From Lachnospiraceae bacterium (GTDB taxonomy: Bacteria > Bacillota > Clostridia > Lachnospirales > Lachnospiraceae), in assembly GCA_017936785.1 (NCBI GenBank), contig JAGBEV010000058.1:1-35035 (forward strand): a stretch of 35,035 nt of DNA. Direction: 5' to 3'. Positions 13,292 to 21,405 of this stretch are shown here, piece by piece (the first letter of the stretch is position 1; the number at the start of each line of letters is the position of its first letter). The translations under genes were made by a program, and so were the position numbers. Below the pieces are notes generated by a model, which did not search any database, was not told the origin of the DNA, and was given only the letters and a program-made list of their open reading frames with translations.

Positions 13292-15853
13292 ATGAATGTT
13301 GTAGAAAAAGTATTTGGTACTCATAGTGAGAGGGAACTAAAAAGGATTTATCCCATAGTGGATAAGATCGAAGCTCTCAGAGATTCCATGATGGCATTGT
13401 CCGATGATGAATTAAAAAATAAGACAAAGGAATATAAGAACAGGCTTGCCGAAGGCGAAACGCTGGATGATCTGCTGCCGGAAGCATTTGCAACCGTAAG
13501 GGAAGCGGCAAGAAGAGTTCTTAACATGGAACATTACAGAGTACAGTTGATCGGCGGTATCATTCTCCACCAGGGACGTATTGCAGAGATGCGTACCGGT
13601 GAAGGTAAGACACTGGTATCCACCCTTCCGGCTTATTTAAATGCCCTGGAAGGCAAGGGTGTATGTGTCGTAACAGTCAATGATTATCTGGCAAAACGTG
13701 ACGCAGAATGGATGGGGCAGGTCCATGAGTTTTTAGGCTTAAAAGTGGGCGTGGTATTAAATGCCTTAAAGTCCGATGAGCGCCGGGAAGCATATGCCTG
13801 TGACATTACCTATGTGACAAATAATGAATTGGGATTTGATTACCTGCGTGACAACATGGTCATATATAAGGAACAACTGGTGCTGCGGGATCTGCATTAC
13901 GCCATCATCGATGAGGTGGACTCGGTTTTGATCGATGAGGCGCGTACTCCTTTAATCATCTCCGGTCAGAGCGGCAAATCCACCCGTATTTACGAAGCAT
14001 GCAATCTGCTGGCATTGCAGTTAAAACGTGGTAAAGATCTGGAAGAACAGTCCAAGATGGATGTGCTCATGGGTATTGAACAGGAAGAAACAGGAGATTT
14101 CATTGTCAATGAAAAGGATAAGACAGTAAACCTGACGGCAGAAGGTGTATCCAAGGTTGAACGTTTCTTCAATATCAAGAATCTGGCTGACCCGGAAAAT
14201 CTGGAAATCCAGCACAATACCATTTTAGCACTTCGTGCCCATAATCTGATGACAAGAGATCAGGACTATGTGGTAAAGGATGACCAGGTATTGATCGTGG
14301 ATGAATTTACAGGACGTATTATGCCGGGACGCCGTTATTCCGACGGTCTGCATCAGGCAATTGAAGCCAAAGAACATGTGAAAGTAAAACGTGAGAGTAA
14401 AACATTAGCCAACATTACGTTCCAGAACTTCTTTAATAAATTTGAAAAGAAAGCCGGTATGACCGGTACTGCTTTAACGGAAGAAAAGGAATTCCGTGAT
14501 ATCTATGGCATGGACGTTATTGAAATTCCTACCAACAGACCGGTAGCAAGGGTTGACTGGCAGGATGCGGTCTATAAGACCAGAAAAGAAAAATTGAAAG
14601 CCGTTGTTGATGAGGTAAATGTATCTTATAGAAAAGGACAGCCCGTATTGGTGGGTACCATCAATATCGATGCTTCCGAAGAATTGAGCAAGCTGCTCAG
14701 CAAAGAGGGTATTCCTCACAAGGTATTGAATGCCAAGTTCCATGAGCTGGAGGCAGAAATTGTTGCTGATGCCGGAATTCATGGACATGTAACTATCGCT
14801 ACCAACATGGCAGGTCGTGGTACGGATATTAAACTGGATGATGAAGCAAAGGCAGCAGGGGGTCTTAAGATCGTAGGTACGGAGCGTCATGAATCCCGTC
14901 GTATTGACAATCAGCTCCGCGGTCGTGCGGGACGTCAGGGAGATCCCGGTGAATCCAGATTTTTCATTTCCCTGGAAGATGATCTGATGCGTCTGTTCGG
15001 TTCCGAGAGAATGATCGATATGTTTAATGCCCTGGGTATTCCCGAAGGACAGCAGATTGAGCACAAGATGTTGACTAAGGCAATAGAAAATGCCCAGAAG
15101 AAAATAGAGAGCAATAACTATGGTATCCGTAAAAACCTTCTTGACTACGATCAGGTAATGAACGAGCAGAGGGAAATCATCTACGCAGAACGCCGCCGTG
15201 TACTGGACGGAGAGAGCATGCGTGACGTGATTTACAAGATGATCACGGATATTGTGGAGGATTCCGTCAATATGTGTATTTCTGATGATGCCCGCAGCGA
15301 TGACTGGGATCTGACAGAGCTTCATCAGGTATTGGGCAGCATCATTCCGGTTAAACCTTTAAATCATGGCATGGTAAAAGGAATGAAGAAAAACGAACTG
15401 CTTCATCAGTTAAAAGAAGAAGCGGTGAAGTTATATGAAAGCAAAGAGGCTGAATTCCCCAACCCCGAAGCAATCCGTGAAATTGAGCGCGTTATTCTCT
15501 TAAAGGTAATCGACCGTAAGTGGATGACCCATATCGATGATATGGACCAGCTCCGTCAGGGTGTAGGTCTTGCTGCATATGGTCAGAAAGATCCTATTGT
15601 AGAATACAAATTAAGCGCTTATGAAATGTTTGATGCCATGACGGATAATATCAAAGAAGACACTATCAGACTTCTCTTCAGCGTTCGTGTAGAACAAAAA
15701 GTAGAAAGAGAACAGGTTGCCGAAGTAACCGGCACCAACAAGGATGAAAGCGCAAAGGGTCCCATGAAACGTGAAAACGCTAAGATTTATCCCAATGCCC
15801 CCTGCCCTTGTGGAAGCGGCAAAAAATACAAAAACTGCTGCGGCAGAGCATAA
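13292..15853 (+). CDS. secA: SecA preprotein translocase ATPase
   Basis: The 853-residue protein is a full-length SecA. Visible parts are the Walker A block MRTGEGKT (residues 100-107), '[16 protein letters not shown]', the [19 protein letters not shown] Walker B/DEAD region, the preprotein-binding 'ARTPL' junction, '[12 protein letters not shown]', '[20 protein letters not shown]' motif VI, the helical scaffold, and a C-terminal zinc motif [13 protein letters not shown] that contacts SecB-like partners or lipids. It drives export through SecYEG using ATP. AGGAG lies 8 nt upstream of ATG 13292. prfB follows 42 bp downstream, a common arrangement in Firmicutes. Confidence 0.98.
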   Translation: MNVVEKVFGTHSERELKRIYPIVDKIEALRDSMMALSDDELKNKTKEYKNRLAEGETLDDLLPEAFATVREAARRVLNMEHYRVQLIGGIILHQGRIAEMRTGEGKTLVSTLPAYLNALEGKGVCVVTVNDYLAKRDAEWMGQVHEFLGLKVGVVLNALKSDERREAYACDITYVTNNELGFDYLRDNMVIYKEQLVLRDLHYAIIDEVDSVLIDEARTPLIISGQSGKSTRIYEACNLLALQLKRGKDLEEQSKMDVLMGIEQEETGDFIVNEKDKTVNLTAEGVSKVERFFNIKNLADPENLEIQHNTILALRAHNLMTRDQDYVVKDDQVLIVDEFTGRIMPGRRYSDGLHQAIEAKEHVKVKRESKTLANITFQNFFNKFEKKAGMTGTALTEEKEFRDIYGMDVIEIPTNRPVARVDWQDAVYKTRKEKLKAVVDEVNVSYRKGQPVLVGTINIDASEELSKLLSKEGIPHKVLNAKFHELEAEIVADAGIHGHVTIATNMAGRGTDIKLDDEAKAAGGLKIVGTERHESRRIDNQLRGRAGRQGDPGESRFFISLEDDLMRLFGSERMIDMFNALGIPEGQQIEHKMLTKAIENAQKKIESNNYGIRKNLLDYDQVMNEQREIIYAERRRVLDGESMRDVIYKMITDIVEDSVNMCISDDARSDDWDLTELHQVLGSIIPVKPLNHGMVKGMKKNELLHQLKEEAVKLYESKEAEFPNPEAIREIERVILLKVIDRKWMTHIDDMDQLRQGVGLAAYGQKDPIVEYKLSAYEMFDAMTDNIKEDTIRLLFSVRVEQKVEREQVAEVTGTNKDESAKGPMKRENAKIYPNAPCPCGSGKKYKNCCGRA

Positions 15854-15895
15854 TTGAGACTCGCCAATAATTAAAAAATAAGGTGGTGACGCAAA

Positions 15896-17009
15896 GTGGT
15901 CGAATTAGATCAGATGAAACAGGAACTTATGACTTATGAGACACCATTAGCGGAAGTAAGGGATTCACTTTGACTTAGCTAATAAGTCAAAACGGATCGA
16001 AGAACTGGAAAGGCTGATGGAAACGCCGGACTTCTGGAATGATGCAGAAGAGGCACAAAGGCTTACAAAAGAATGCAAAGGGTTAAAGGATGATGTAGAA
16101 ACCTACGATACCTTAAAAACCCAGTATGAAGATATTGAAGTACTGATCGAAATGGGATATGAGGAAAATGATCCGGAAATGGTTCCCGAGATCAGACAGG
16201 AGCTGGACAGCTTTATAGAAGGGCTGGATAGTATCCGTATCAAGACTCTGCTTTCCGATGAATATGATGGCTACAACGCCATTTTGAAACTCAATGCCGG
16301 TGCAGGCGGAACAGAAAGCTGCGACTGGGCATCCATGCTGTACCGTATGTATACCCGGTGGGCGGAAAAGAAAGGCTTTCATGTGGAAGTGCTGGATTAT
16401 CTGGATGGAGATGAGGCAGGAATTAAATCCGTGACTTTTCAGGTAAATGGAGAAAATGCCTATGGATATCTGAAATCCGAAAAGGGGGTTCACCGTCTGG
16501 TGAGGATTTCTCCCTTTAATGCCCAGGGCAAAAGACAGACCTCCTTTGTATCTCTGGATGTTATGCCGGATATTGAAGAGGATGTGGATGTGGAGATCAA
16601 TGAAGACGATCTGAGGATCGATACCTATCGAAGCTCCGGTGCGGGCGGACAGCATATTAACAAAACCTCTTCAGCAATCCGTATTACCCATATTCCTACG
16701 GGAATCGTTGTACAGTGCCAGAATGAAAGAAGCCAGTTCCAGAATAAGGATAAGGCAATGCAGATGTTAAAGGCAAAGCTGTATATGCTCCAAAAGGAAG
16801 CTAATGCAGAAAAACTTTCCGATATCCGGGGAGAAGTGACGGAAATCGGCTGGGGCAATCAGATCCGTTCCTATGTTATGCAGCCATATACTATGGTCAA
16901 GGATCATCGTACCAATGCGGAAACGGGAAATGTGGATGCAGTTTTAGACGGCTCCCTTGATCTGTTTATCAATAGTTATCTGAAATGGAATGCTACAAAA
17001 GAAGCATAA
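15896..17009 (+). CDS. prfB: Peptide chain release factor 2 (with programmed +1 frameshift)
   Basis: Translation starts at GTG 15896 (AAGGTGGT upstream) and gives 25 codons ending CTT before an in-frame TGA at 15971-15973. A +1 shift on CTT-TGA-C then continues in the frame of 15972-17009, giving 370 residues in total, the usual RF2 length. The second frame holds 'LMETPDFWND', 'GGTESCDWASMLYRMY', the SPF codon-recognition tripeptide (RISPFNAQGKRQTSF) and GGQ (GAGGQHINKTSSA). RF2 reads UGA and UAA and releases the finished protein; low RF2 favours the shift, so the gene regulates itself. The join is 15896..15970 plus 15972..17009. Confidence 0.97.
15959..15974 (+). promoter_or_regulatory. RF2 programmed +1 frameshift site
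   Basis: A Shine-Dalgarno-like AGGGA (15959-15963) precedes CTT TGA C (15968-15974), the conserved shift site of prfB. Spacing to the CTT codon is 4 nt, close to the known optimum. Confidence 0.93.
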
Positions 17010-17028
17010 AGTTATGAAATGTCATGAA

Positions 17029-17082
17029 AAAACCGTGTAAGTATCTTGTGAAAATTATTTTCCGGGATATCTACACGGTTTT
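17029..17082. terminator. Bidirectional terminator between prfB and the DUF975 gene
   Basis: AAAACCGTGTA (17029-17039) and TACACGGTTTT (17072-17082) are perfectly complementary. T-rich sequence follows on both strands (TTTTGATTTTAT on plus, TTTTTTC on minus), so it can end both convergent transcripts. Confidence 0.8.
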
Positions 17083-17124
17083 GATTTTATAATCATTTTT
17101 AATGGCAATGATTGATGTCAGACC

Positions 17125-17889
17125 CTATGCTGTGGCATTTACTGAAGATTCCGGCTCTGCAACAGCCCCTTCACAGGAATTACTCTGTATAAGTTCCAGA
17201 TAGAATTCCGTCATGGTCATTCTCACATAAGGATAAATCCAGAACATTGCAAGTCCAAAGGATAAAAGCCCTAAAAGATACATTCCGATAAAGCTTAACT
17301 GGATATAAAAAAGCCTGCCACGATTGCCCTGCATTAACTGTTTGCTGCGGATCAGCAGCTGTTTTGGACGTACTTCAGGATGATCCACTATGAGGAAATA
17401 AACCAATGCATAATCAAGCTCCACTTTAATATACATAACTGCCATAAAGATAATAGAACAAAAAAGCAGCAATATGATCGGAATATTTGCCGGCTGCATG
17501 ATATATAAAACAAACATCAGGATAAAAGGAACTCCATAAGCAAGATATCTGACAAAAATAAGGAAATATGTGATGATGATCTCATCAGCCCTGCCCTTAA
17601 ATCCATACCACATTTCTGCCATGGGAAGACGTTCGCTGGTTCTTGCATACTGAAGACAGATGTGATTCTGTCCCACCATAAAAATTGTCATGATAACAGT
17701 CAGTATGAGAGATACGGCATTATCCATCAGTGAGCCGGAAACGGTGGCAGGGTTTACGGTATAGGAGATCAGCAAAGAAGGAATATTGATGATCATTCTT
17801 GCAAGCATATAGGCGATAATAGGAAGGGCATACCGACCTGCAAGATGTCCTCTTGCATTCGCCTTTAATTGTGAGGATGTAGCTTTCAT
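17125..17889 (-). CDS. DUF975 family membrane protein
   Basis: The 254-residue protein starts 'MKATSSQLKANARGHLAGRY', a typical DUF975 opening in which a short amphipathic stretch precedes about six membrane helices (near 21-42, 57-75, 105-128, 132-152, 158-165 and 196-218). The conserved 'GVPFILMFVLYIM' and 'FWIYPYVRMTMTEFYLEL' blocks are also present. Function is unknown; members are common in Firmicutes. A C-terminal Glu/Ser/Ala tail is likely cytoplasmic. It ends at the bidirectional terminator and follows the SprA-related gene by 20 bp, so 18810-17125 may be one transcript. Confidence 0.8.
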   Translation of the reverse strand: MKATSSQLKANARGHLAGRYALPIIAYMLARMIINIPSLLISYTVNPATVSGSLMDNAVSLILTVIMTIFMVGQNHICLQYARTSERLPMAEMWYGFKGRADEIIITYFLIFVRYLAYGVPFILMFVLYIMQPANIPIILLLFCSIIFMAVMYIKVELDYALVYFLIVDHPEVRPKQLLIRSKQLMQGNRGRLFYIQLSFIGMYLLGLLSFGLAMFWIYPYVRMTMTEFYLELIQSNSCEGAVAEPESSVNATA

Positions 17890-17909
17890 TCTATATAAGT
17901 CCTTTCCGA

Positions 17910-18416
17910 TCAGCAGGCAATATCCACATTCATGCCGCTGTATTTGTCAGCGTCCTGCTTCTTTAATTCCTGCTGATAAGGGTTTTCTTCATTATAATAT
18001 TTGATCTGTGTATTTGTAGTGCCTCCGGAAACATAGGAACGCCCGCATTCCGGACAAACGGAAGTATGGATGGAAACGCTGGCACGCAGTACTTTACCGT
18101 TATTCAAAGCGGCTTCTTTGTATGCGTTGGAAACATGTTCCTGTTCATGGCTGCGTACGGCAGCTCCGGCAGCGCTGGGTGAAATATGTGTAGCTGACTT
18201 AAAGGAAACCATTTCGTCGGAGCCATCCTGGTATTTTCTGTTCTTACAGGTCTCGCATTCCGCAGGGGAGGATTTGGCGCCGGGCTTCTTTTCTGTAGAT
18301 TCTCCGGGATTGACAATGATATGCTTTTCCGAATCACCATAGGCTGCAATACCTGCCAATGGGTTTGTATAATGATTGGTATAACCATAGGCAGAACCTT
18401 GAATCTGTAAATTCAT
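17910..18416 (-). CDS. SprA-related putative metalloprotease (HEQEH protein)
   Basis: The 168-residue protein carries 'VRSHEQEHVSNAYKEA' (about residues 88-103), a compact His-Glu-x-x-His zinc motif of the SprA-related family, and two Cys pairs: CETCKNRKYQDGSDE (about 54-68) and CPECGRSYVSGG (about 122-133). A Gly/Tyr/Asn-rich N-terminus has no signal sequence. Peptidase activity is inferred from the motif only; the Cys pairs may bind a second zinc. ATG 18416 has AGGAGG 8 nt upstream, whereas the longer frame from GTG 18425 overlaps that site. It lies 13 bp downstream of the small membrane protein gene and 20 bp upstream of the DUF975 gene. Confidence 0.82.
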   Translation of the reverse strand: MNLQIQGSAYGYTNHYTNPLAGIAAYGDSEKHIIVNPGESTEKKPGAKSSPAECETCKNRKYQDGSDEMVSFKSATHISPSAAGAAVRSHEQEHVSNAYKEAALNNGKVLRASVSIHTSVCPECGRSYVSGGTTNTQIKYYNEENPYQQELKKQDADKYSGMNVDIAC

Positions 18417-18429
18417 AGAGAACACCTCC

Positions 18430-18810
18430 TTATTGATACAATTGCGTGATCTGGTTTAAATCGTCTTCAAATGAAGTACCGGTCATTTGTTCATATTGAT
18501 CATAAAATTCCTGACGGGTTTGGGGATCACTCATGACGCTGTATACGGAAACAGTTGTTAAAAGCAGACTGAATGCCAGGGAGCAGGCAGCAACAAAAAC
18601 ACATGATTTTCCCATAATATGCATTTTCAATTCTTTTCCTTTGGACAAAACAGCAAAAAGAATTGCCAAAGCGCTAAAAAACATAGTTCCCAAGATAAAA
18701 CAACTGCTCATAAGAGACAAAATAGCACAAATTAAGGATGCCATCAAAAAACTGTTTCGGCTCAGCTGAGCCGGAGTAAAGGTTTGAGGCTGTCCGGTAT
18801 TAAAGTCCAT
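18430..18810 (-). CDS. Small two-helix membrane protein of unknown function
   Basis: The 126-residue protein has a Gln/Thr/Pro-rich N-terminus, two hydrophobic helices (about 20-55, possibly a long hairpin, and 68-92) and an acidic C-terminus ('DQYEQMTGTSFEDDLNQITQ' in part). The layout is like DUF4190-type proteins but I cannot assign it. GGAGG lies 8 nt upstream of ATG 18810. It is the first of three closely spaced minus-strand genes. Confidence 0.75.
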   Translation of the reverse strand: MDFNTGQPQTFTPAQLSRNSFLMASLICAILSLMSSCFILGTMFFSALAILFAVLSKGKELKMHIMGKSCVFVAACSLAFSLLLTTVSVYSVMSDPQTRQEFYDQYEQMTGTSFEDDLNQITQLYQ

Positions 18811-18854
18811 AATATAACCTCCATAGATAATATTATTTTATCATGATTTCAACA

Positions 18855-18883
18855 TTGAATAAACCCCCATTTTCTAATATAAT
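18855..18883 (+). promoter_or_regulatory. Promoter of the GH9 gene
   Basis: TTGAAT (18855-18860), 17-bp spacer, TATAAT (18878-18883). The leader of about 80 nt contains TGCACCCCA and TGGGG..TGTGCA half-sites (18900-18943) that could pair. Confidence 0.6.
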
Positions 18884-18969
18884 AAAAGAATAAATGTAAA
18901 TGCACCCCATGAAATTACGTAGACATTGGGGATTTGTGCAGGCATCAATAAACTACCATGGGAGGATTT

Positions 18970-21255
18970 ATGGGGATGATGAAAAGAAAAATTTTGGCAC
19001 TGCTTTTGTGTGTCAGCATGTGTGTTGGATTAACGGCATGTGGAAGCGGTCAGGAAAGCGTTGTAACAGAGGCTGAGCCGGAAGAAACGGAAGTGTCGGA
19101 GGAGGAACCGGCTGAGACAGGAGAGACAGAAGAGGAAGCACCTGAAGAGGTGGAGTCCCTGATGGGTTATAATATGATTGAAAATGGGGATTTTTCCAAC
19201 GGAACAGGCAAATGGAATACCTATTTTAACGGCGGCAATGCGGTGATCACAGTGGATGAGGAAGGCAGACTGAAGGTTCAGATCACTACATTGGGAACCA
19301 AAGATCACAGCGTTCAGCTGTACTATGACGGCTTTGCGCTGGAAACAGGCTGCGTTTATGAATTATCTTTTGATGCTGCTGCCACAGTGGAGAGGGATAT
19401 TGAATATAGAATTCAGATCAACGGCGGAGATTATCATGCGTACACCGGAGAGGGCATTACAGTGACTCCGGAAACACAGCATTATGATTTTACATTTACT
19501 ATGGAAGAGGGCAGCGACCCGGCACCAAGGCTTTGTTTCAATATGGGACTTTACGGTAATACGGATGAAAATATCGGAGCTCATGATGTGACCTTTGACA
19601 ATTTTGAACTGTATTGTATCGATGAAAGCAACCGTGCACTGCCGCAGGCTGCAATGGACACGCCGGATATTCAGATAAACCAGCTGGGCTACCGTCCTGA
19701 GGATGAGAAGATTGCAGTATTCAGAGGAGATGAGATCGACAGTGCATTTACCGTTGTGGATGCAAAAACAGGCGAGACAGTATTTGAGGGAACACTTGCA
19801 GACGCAGTGAGCAACAAGAATACCCGTGAAAACGAAAGCGCAGGGGATTTCAGTGAATTAAAAACACCGGGAACCTATAAGGTAGTAGGAGAAAAGTGCG
19901 GAGAATCCTATGAATTTACAATTGGTGAAGATGTTTATGATGACGCTTTTGACGCTGCAGTGAAGATGCTGTATATGCAGCGCTGTGGTATGGAGCTGAC
20001 AGAGGAGTATGCAGGAGATTTTGCACATCCTGCCTGCCATAGTGAAGGCGCAGTGGTACACGGAAGTACCAGCAGTGCACTTGTAGATGTGTCCGGAGGA
20101 TGGCATGATGCGGGAGATTATGGACGCTATGTAGTATCAGGAGCAAAAGCAGTAGCAGATGTGTTGCTTGCCTACGAAAGCTATCCGGAGGCATTTGGGG
20201 ATGATGCGGGAATTCCCGAAAGCGGCAACGGCACACCTGATATTTTGGATGAAGCAAAATACGAACTGGATTGGCTGTTAAAGATGCAGGATCAGGCAAC
20301 AGGCGGTGTTTACCACAAAGTAACCTGTGCAAACTTCCCGGAAACAGTCATGCCTGAAGAAGAAACGGACCAGTTGATCCTTTCTCCTATTTCCAACTGT
20401 GCAACCGGTGACTTCGCTGCAGTTATGGCAATGGCGGCAAGAGTTTACAAGGATATTGACAGTGACTACGCTGATACCTGTATGGCAGCAGCATTAAAAG
20501 CAGTGGAGTATCTGGAGAGCAGCGAAAGCGGAGACGGTTTTGTAAATCCGGAAGAGATCGTAACGGGAGAATATCCTGACAAAAAGGATACAGATGAAAG
20601 ATTCTGGGCATATGCGGAACTGTTTAAAACAACCAAAGAAGCCAAATATGAGGAAGCTCTGACAGAAATGCCCTTCCTTTCCATTCAAGGCGGACTTGGT
20701 TGGGAGAAGGTTGGATTTTACGGTGGTTACGCATATTTGACCAGTGAATACACTGATAAGGAATATGCGGCAACAGTAGTGGATAAGATCAATTATTCCA
20801 TTGATGGGATTATGGAAAGTGCAGGGGCAGATACCTATTCCTGCAGTATCAGTGAGACCTATCCATGGGGCAGTAATATGAGCATAGCCAATAACGGTAT
20901 GCTGCTTTTGATGATGGATGAGATCAATGGCAATGATGAGTATGAAAATCTTGCAAAATCACAATTGAATTATCTCTTTGGAAATAATGCAACATCCTAT
21001 TGTTTCCTGACAGGTTTCGGAAGCCTGTCTCCTGAACATACCCATCACAGACCTTCCCAGGTGCTGGATCAATCCATGCCGGGCATGCTGGCAGGCGGAG
21101 CGGACAGCAATCTGGAAGATCCTTATGCAAAGGCGACCATGAGCGGAACGGCTCCTGCAAAATGCTATGTGGATAATGCCCAGAGCTTTTCCTGTAATGA
21201 GGTTACTGTTTACTGGAATTCACCGCTTATTTATCTGATGGCGGCATTTAAATAA
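18970..21255 (+). CDS. Lipoprotein glycoside hydrolase family 9 (cellulase-like)
   Basis: The protein (761 residues from ATG 18970; ATG 18958 and 18976 are alternatives around GGAGG at 18961-18965) has these parts in order. First is a lipoprotein signal with lipobox LTAC (Cys about 24), then an acidic Glu/Thr linker (about 28-65), a CBM4/9-like beta-sandwich ('NMIENGDFSNGTGKW', about 68-215) and a CelD-type Ig domain ('IQINQLGYRPEDEKIAVF', about 233-320). Last is the GH9 (alpha/alpha)6 domain. Catalytic signatures are GGWHDAGDYGRYV (nucleophile/base Asp pair), 'SPEHTHHRPS' and 'SCNEVTVYWNSPL' with the acid Glu near the C-terminus. GH9 enzymes cleave beta-1,4-glucans or related glycans; lipid anchoring points to the cell surface. 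The precise substrate is not shown. Confidence 0.93.
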   Translation: MGMMKRKILALLLCVSMCVGLTACGSGQESVVTEAEPEETEVSEEEPAETGETEEEAPEEVESLMGYNMIENGDFSNGTGKWNTYFNGGNAVITVDEEGRLKVQITTLGTKDHSVQLYYDGFALETGCVYELSFDAAATVERDIEYRIQINGGDYHAYTGEGITVTPETQHYDFTFTMEEGSDPAPRLCFNMGLYGNTDENIGAHDVTFDNFELYCIDESNRALPQAAMDTPDIQINQLGYRPEDEKIAVFRGDEIDSAFTVVDAKTGETVFEGTLADAVSNKNTRENESAGDFSELKTPGTYKVVGEKCGESYEFTIGEDVYDDAFDAAVKMLYMQRCGMELTEEYAGDFAHPACHSEGAVVHGSTSSALVDVSGGWHDAGDYGRYVVSGAKAVADVLLAYESYPEAFGDDAGIPESGNGTPDILDEAKYELDWLLKMQDQATGGVYHKVTCANFPETVMPEEETDQLILSPISNCATGDFAAVMAMAARVYKDIDSDYADTCMAAALKAVEYLESSESGDGFVNPEEIVTGEYPDKKDTDERFWAYAELFKTTKEAKYEEALTEMPFLSIQGGLGWEKVGFYGGYAYLTSEYTDKEYAATVVDKINYSIDGIMESAGADTYSCSISETYPWGSNMSIANNGMLLLMMDEINGNDEYENLAKSQLNYLFGNNATSYCFLTGFGSLSPEHTHHRPSQVLDQSMPGMLAGGADSNLEDPYAKATMSGTAPAKCYVDNAQSFSCNEVTVYWNSPLIYLMAAFK

Positions 21256-21299
21256 AAGATAGAAACCATAATCAATATAATATGATAATCTGATGTGTT

Positions 21300-21356
21300 A
21301 AGGGTGAAAGAAAATTCAATTGAGAGGATCATGCAAACACGGCTTCTTTCACCCTT
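21300..21356 (+). other. 13-bp stem with 31-nt loop between GH9 gene and tex
   Basis: AAGGGTGAAAGAA (21300-21312) is perfectly complementary to TTCTTTCACCCTT (21344-21356). No T-run follows on the plus strand, so it is a poor intrinsic terminator. It may end the GH9 message or act in the tex leader. Confidence 0.5.
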
Positions 21357-21405
21357 TGAGTTTGCAATTTAAGAAGAAAAAGTTTTTTTCAACATGGTAT
21401 AAGTA

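Noticed and set aside
14474-15325. Minus-strand frame of 283 codons within secA
   Set aside because: Antisense shadow of a conserved gene with no features of its own.
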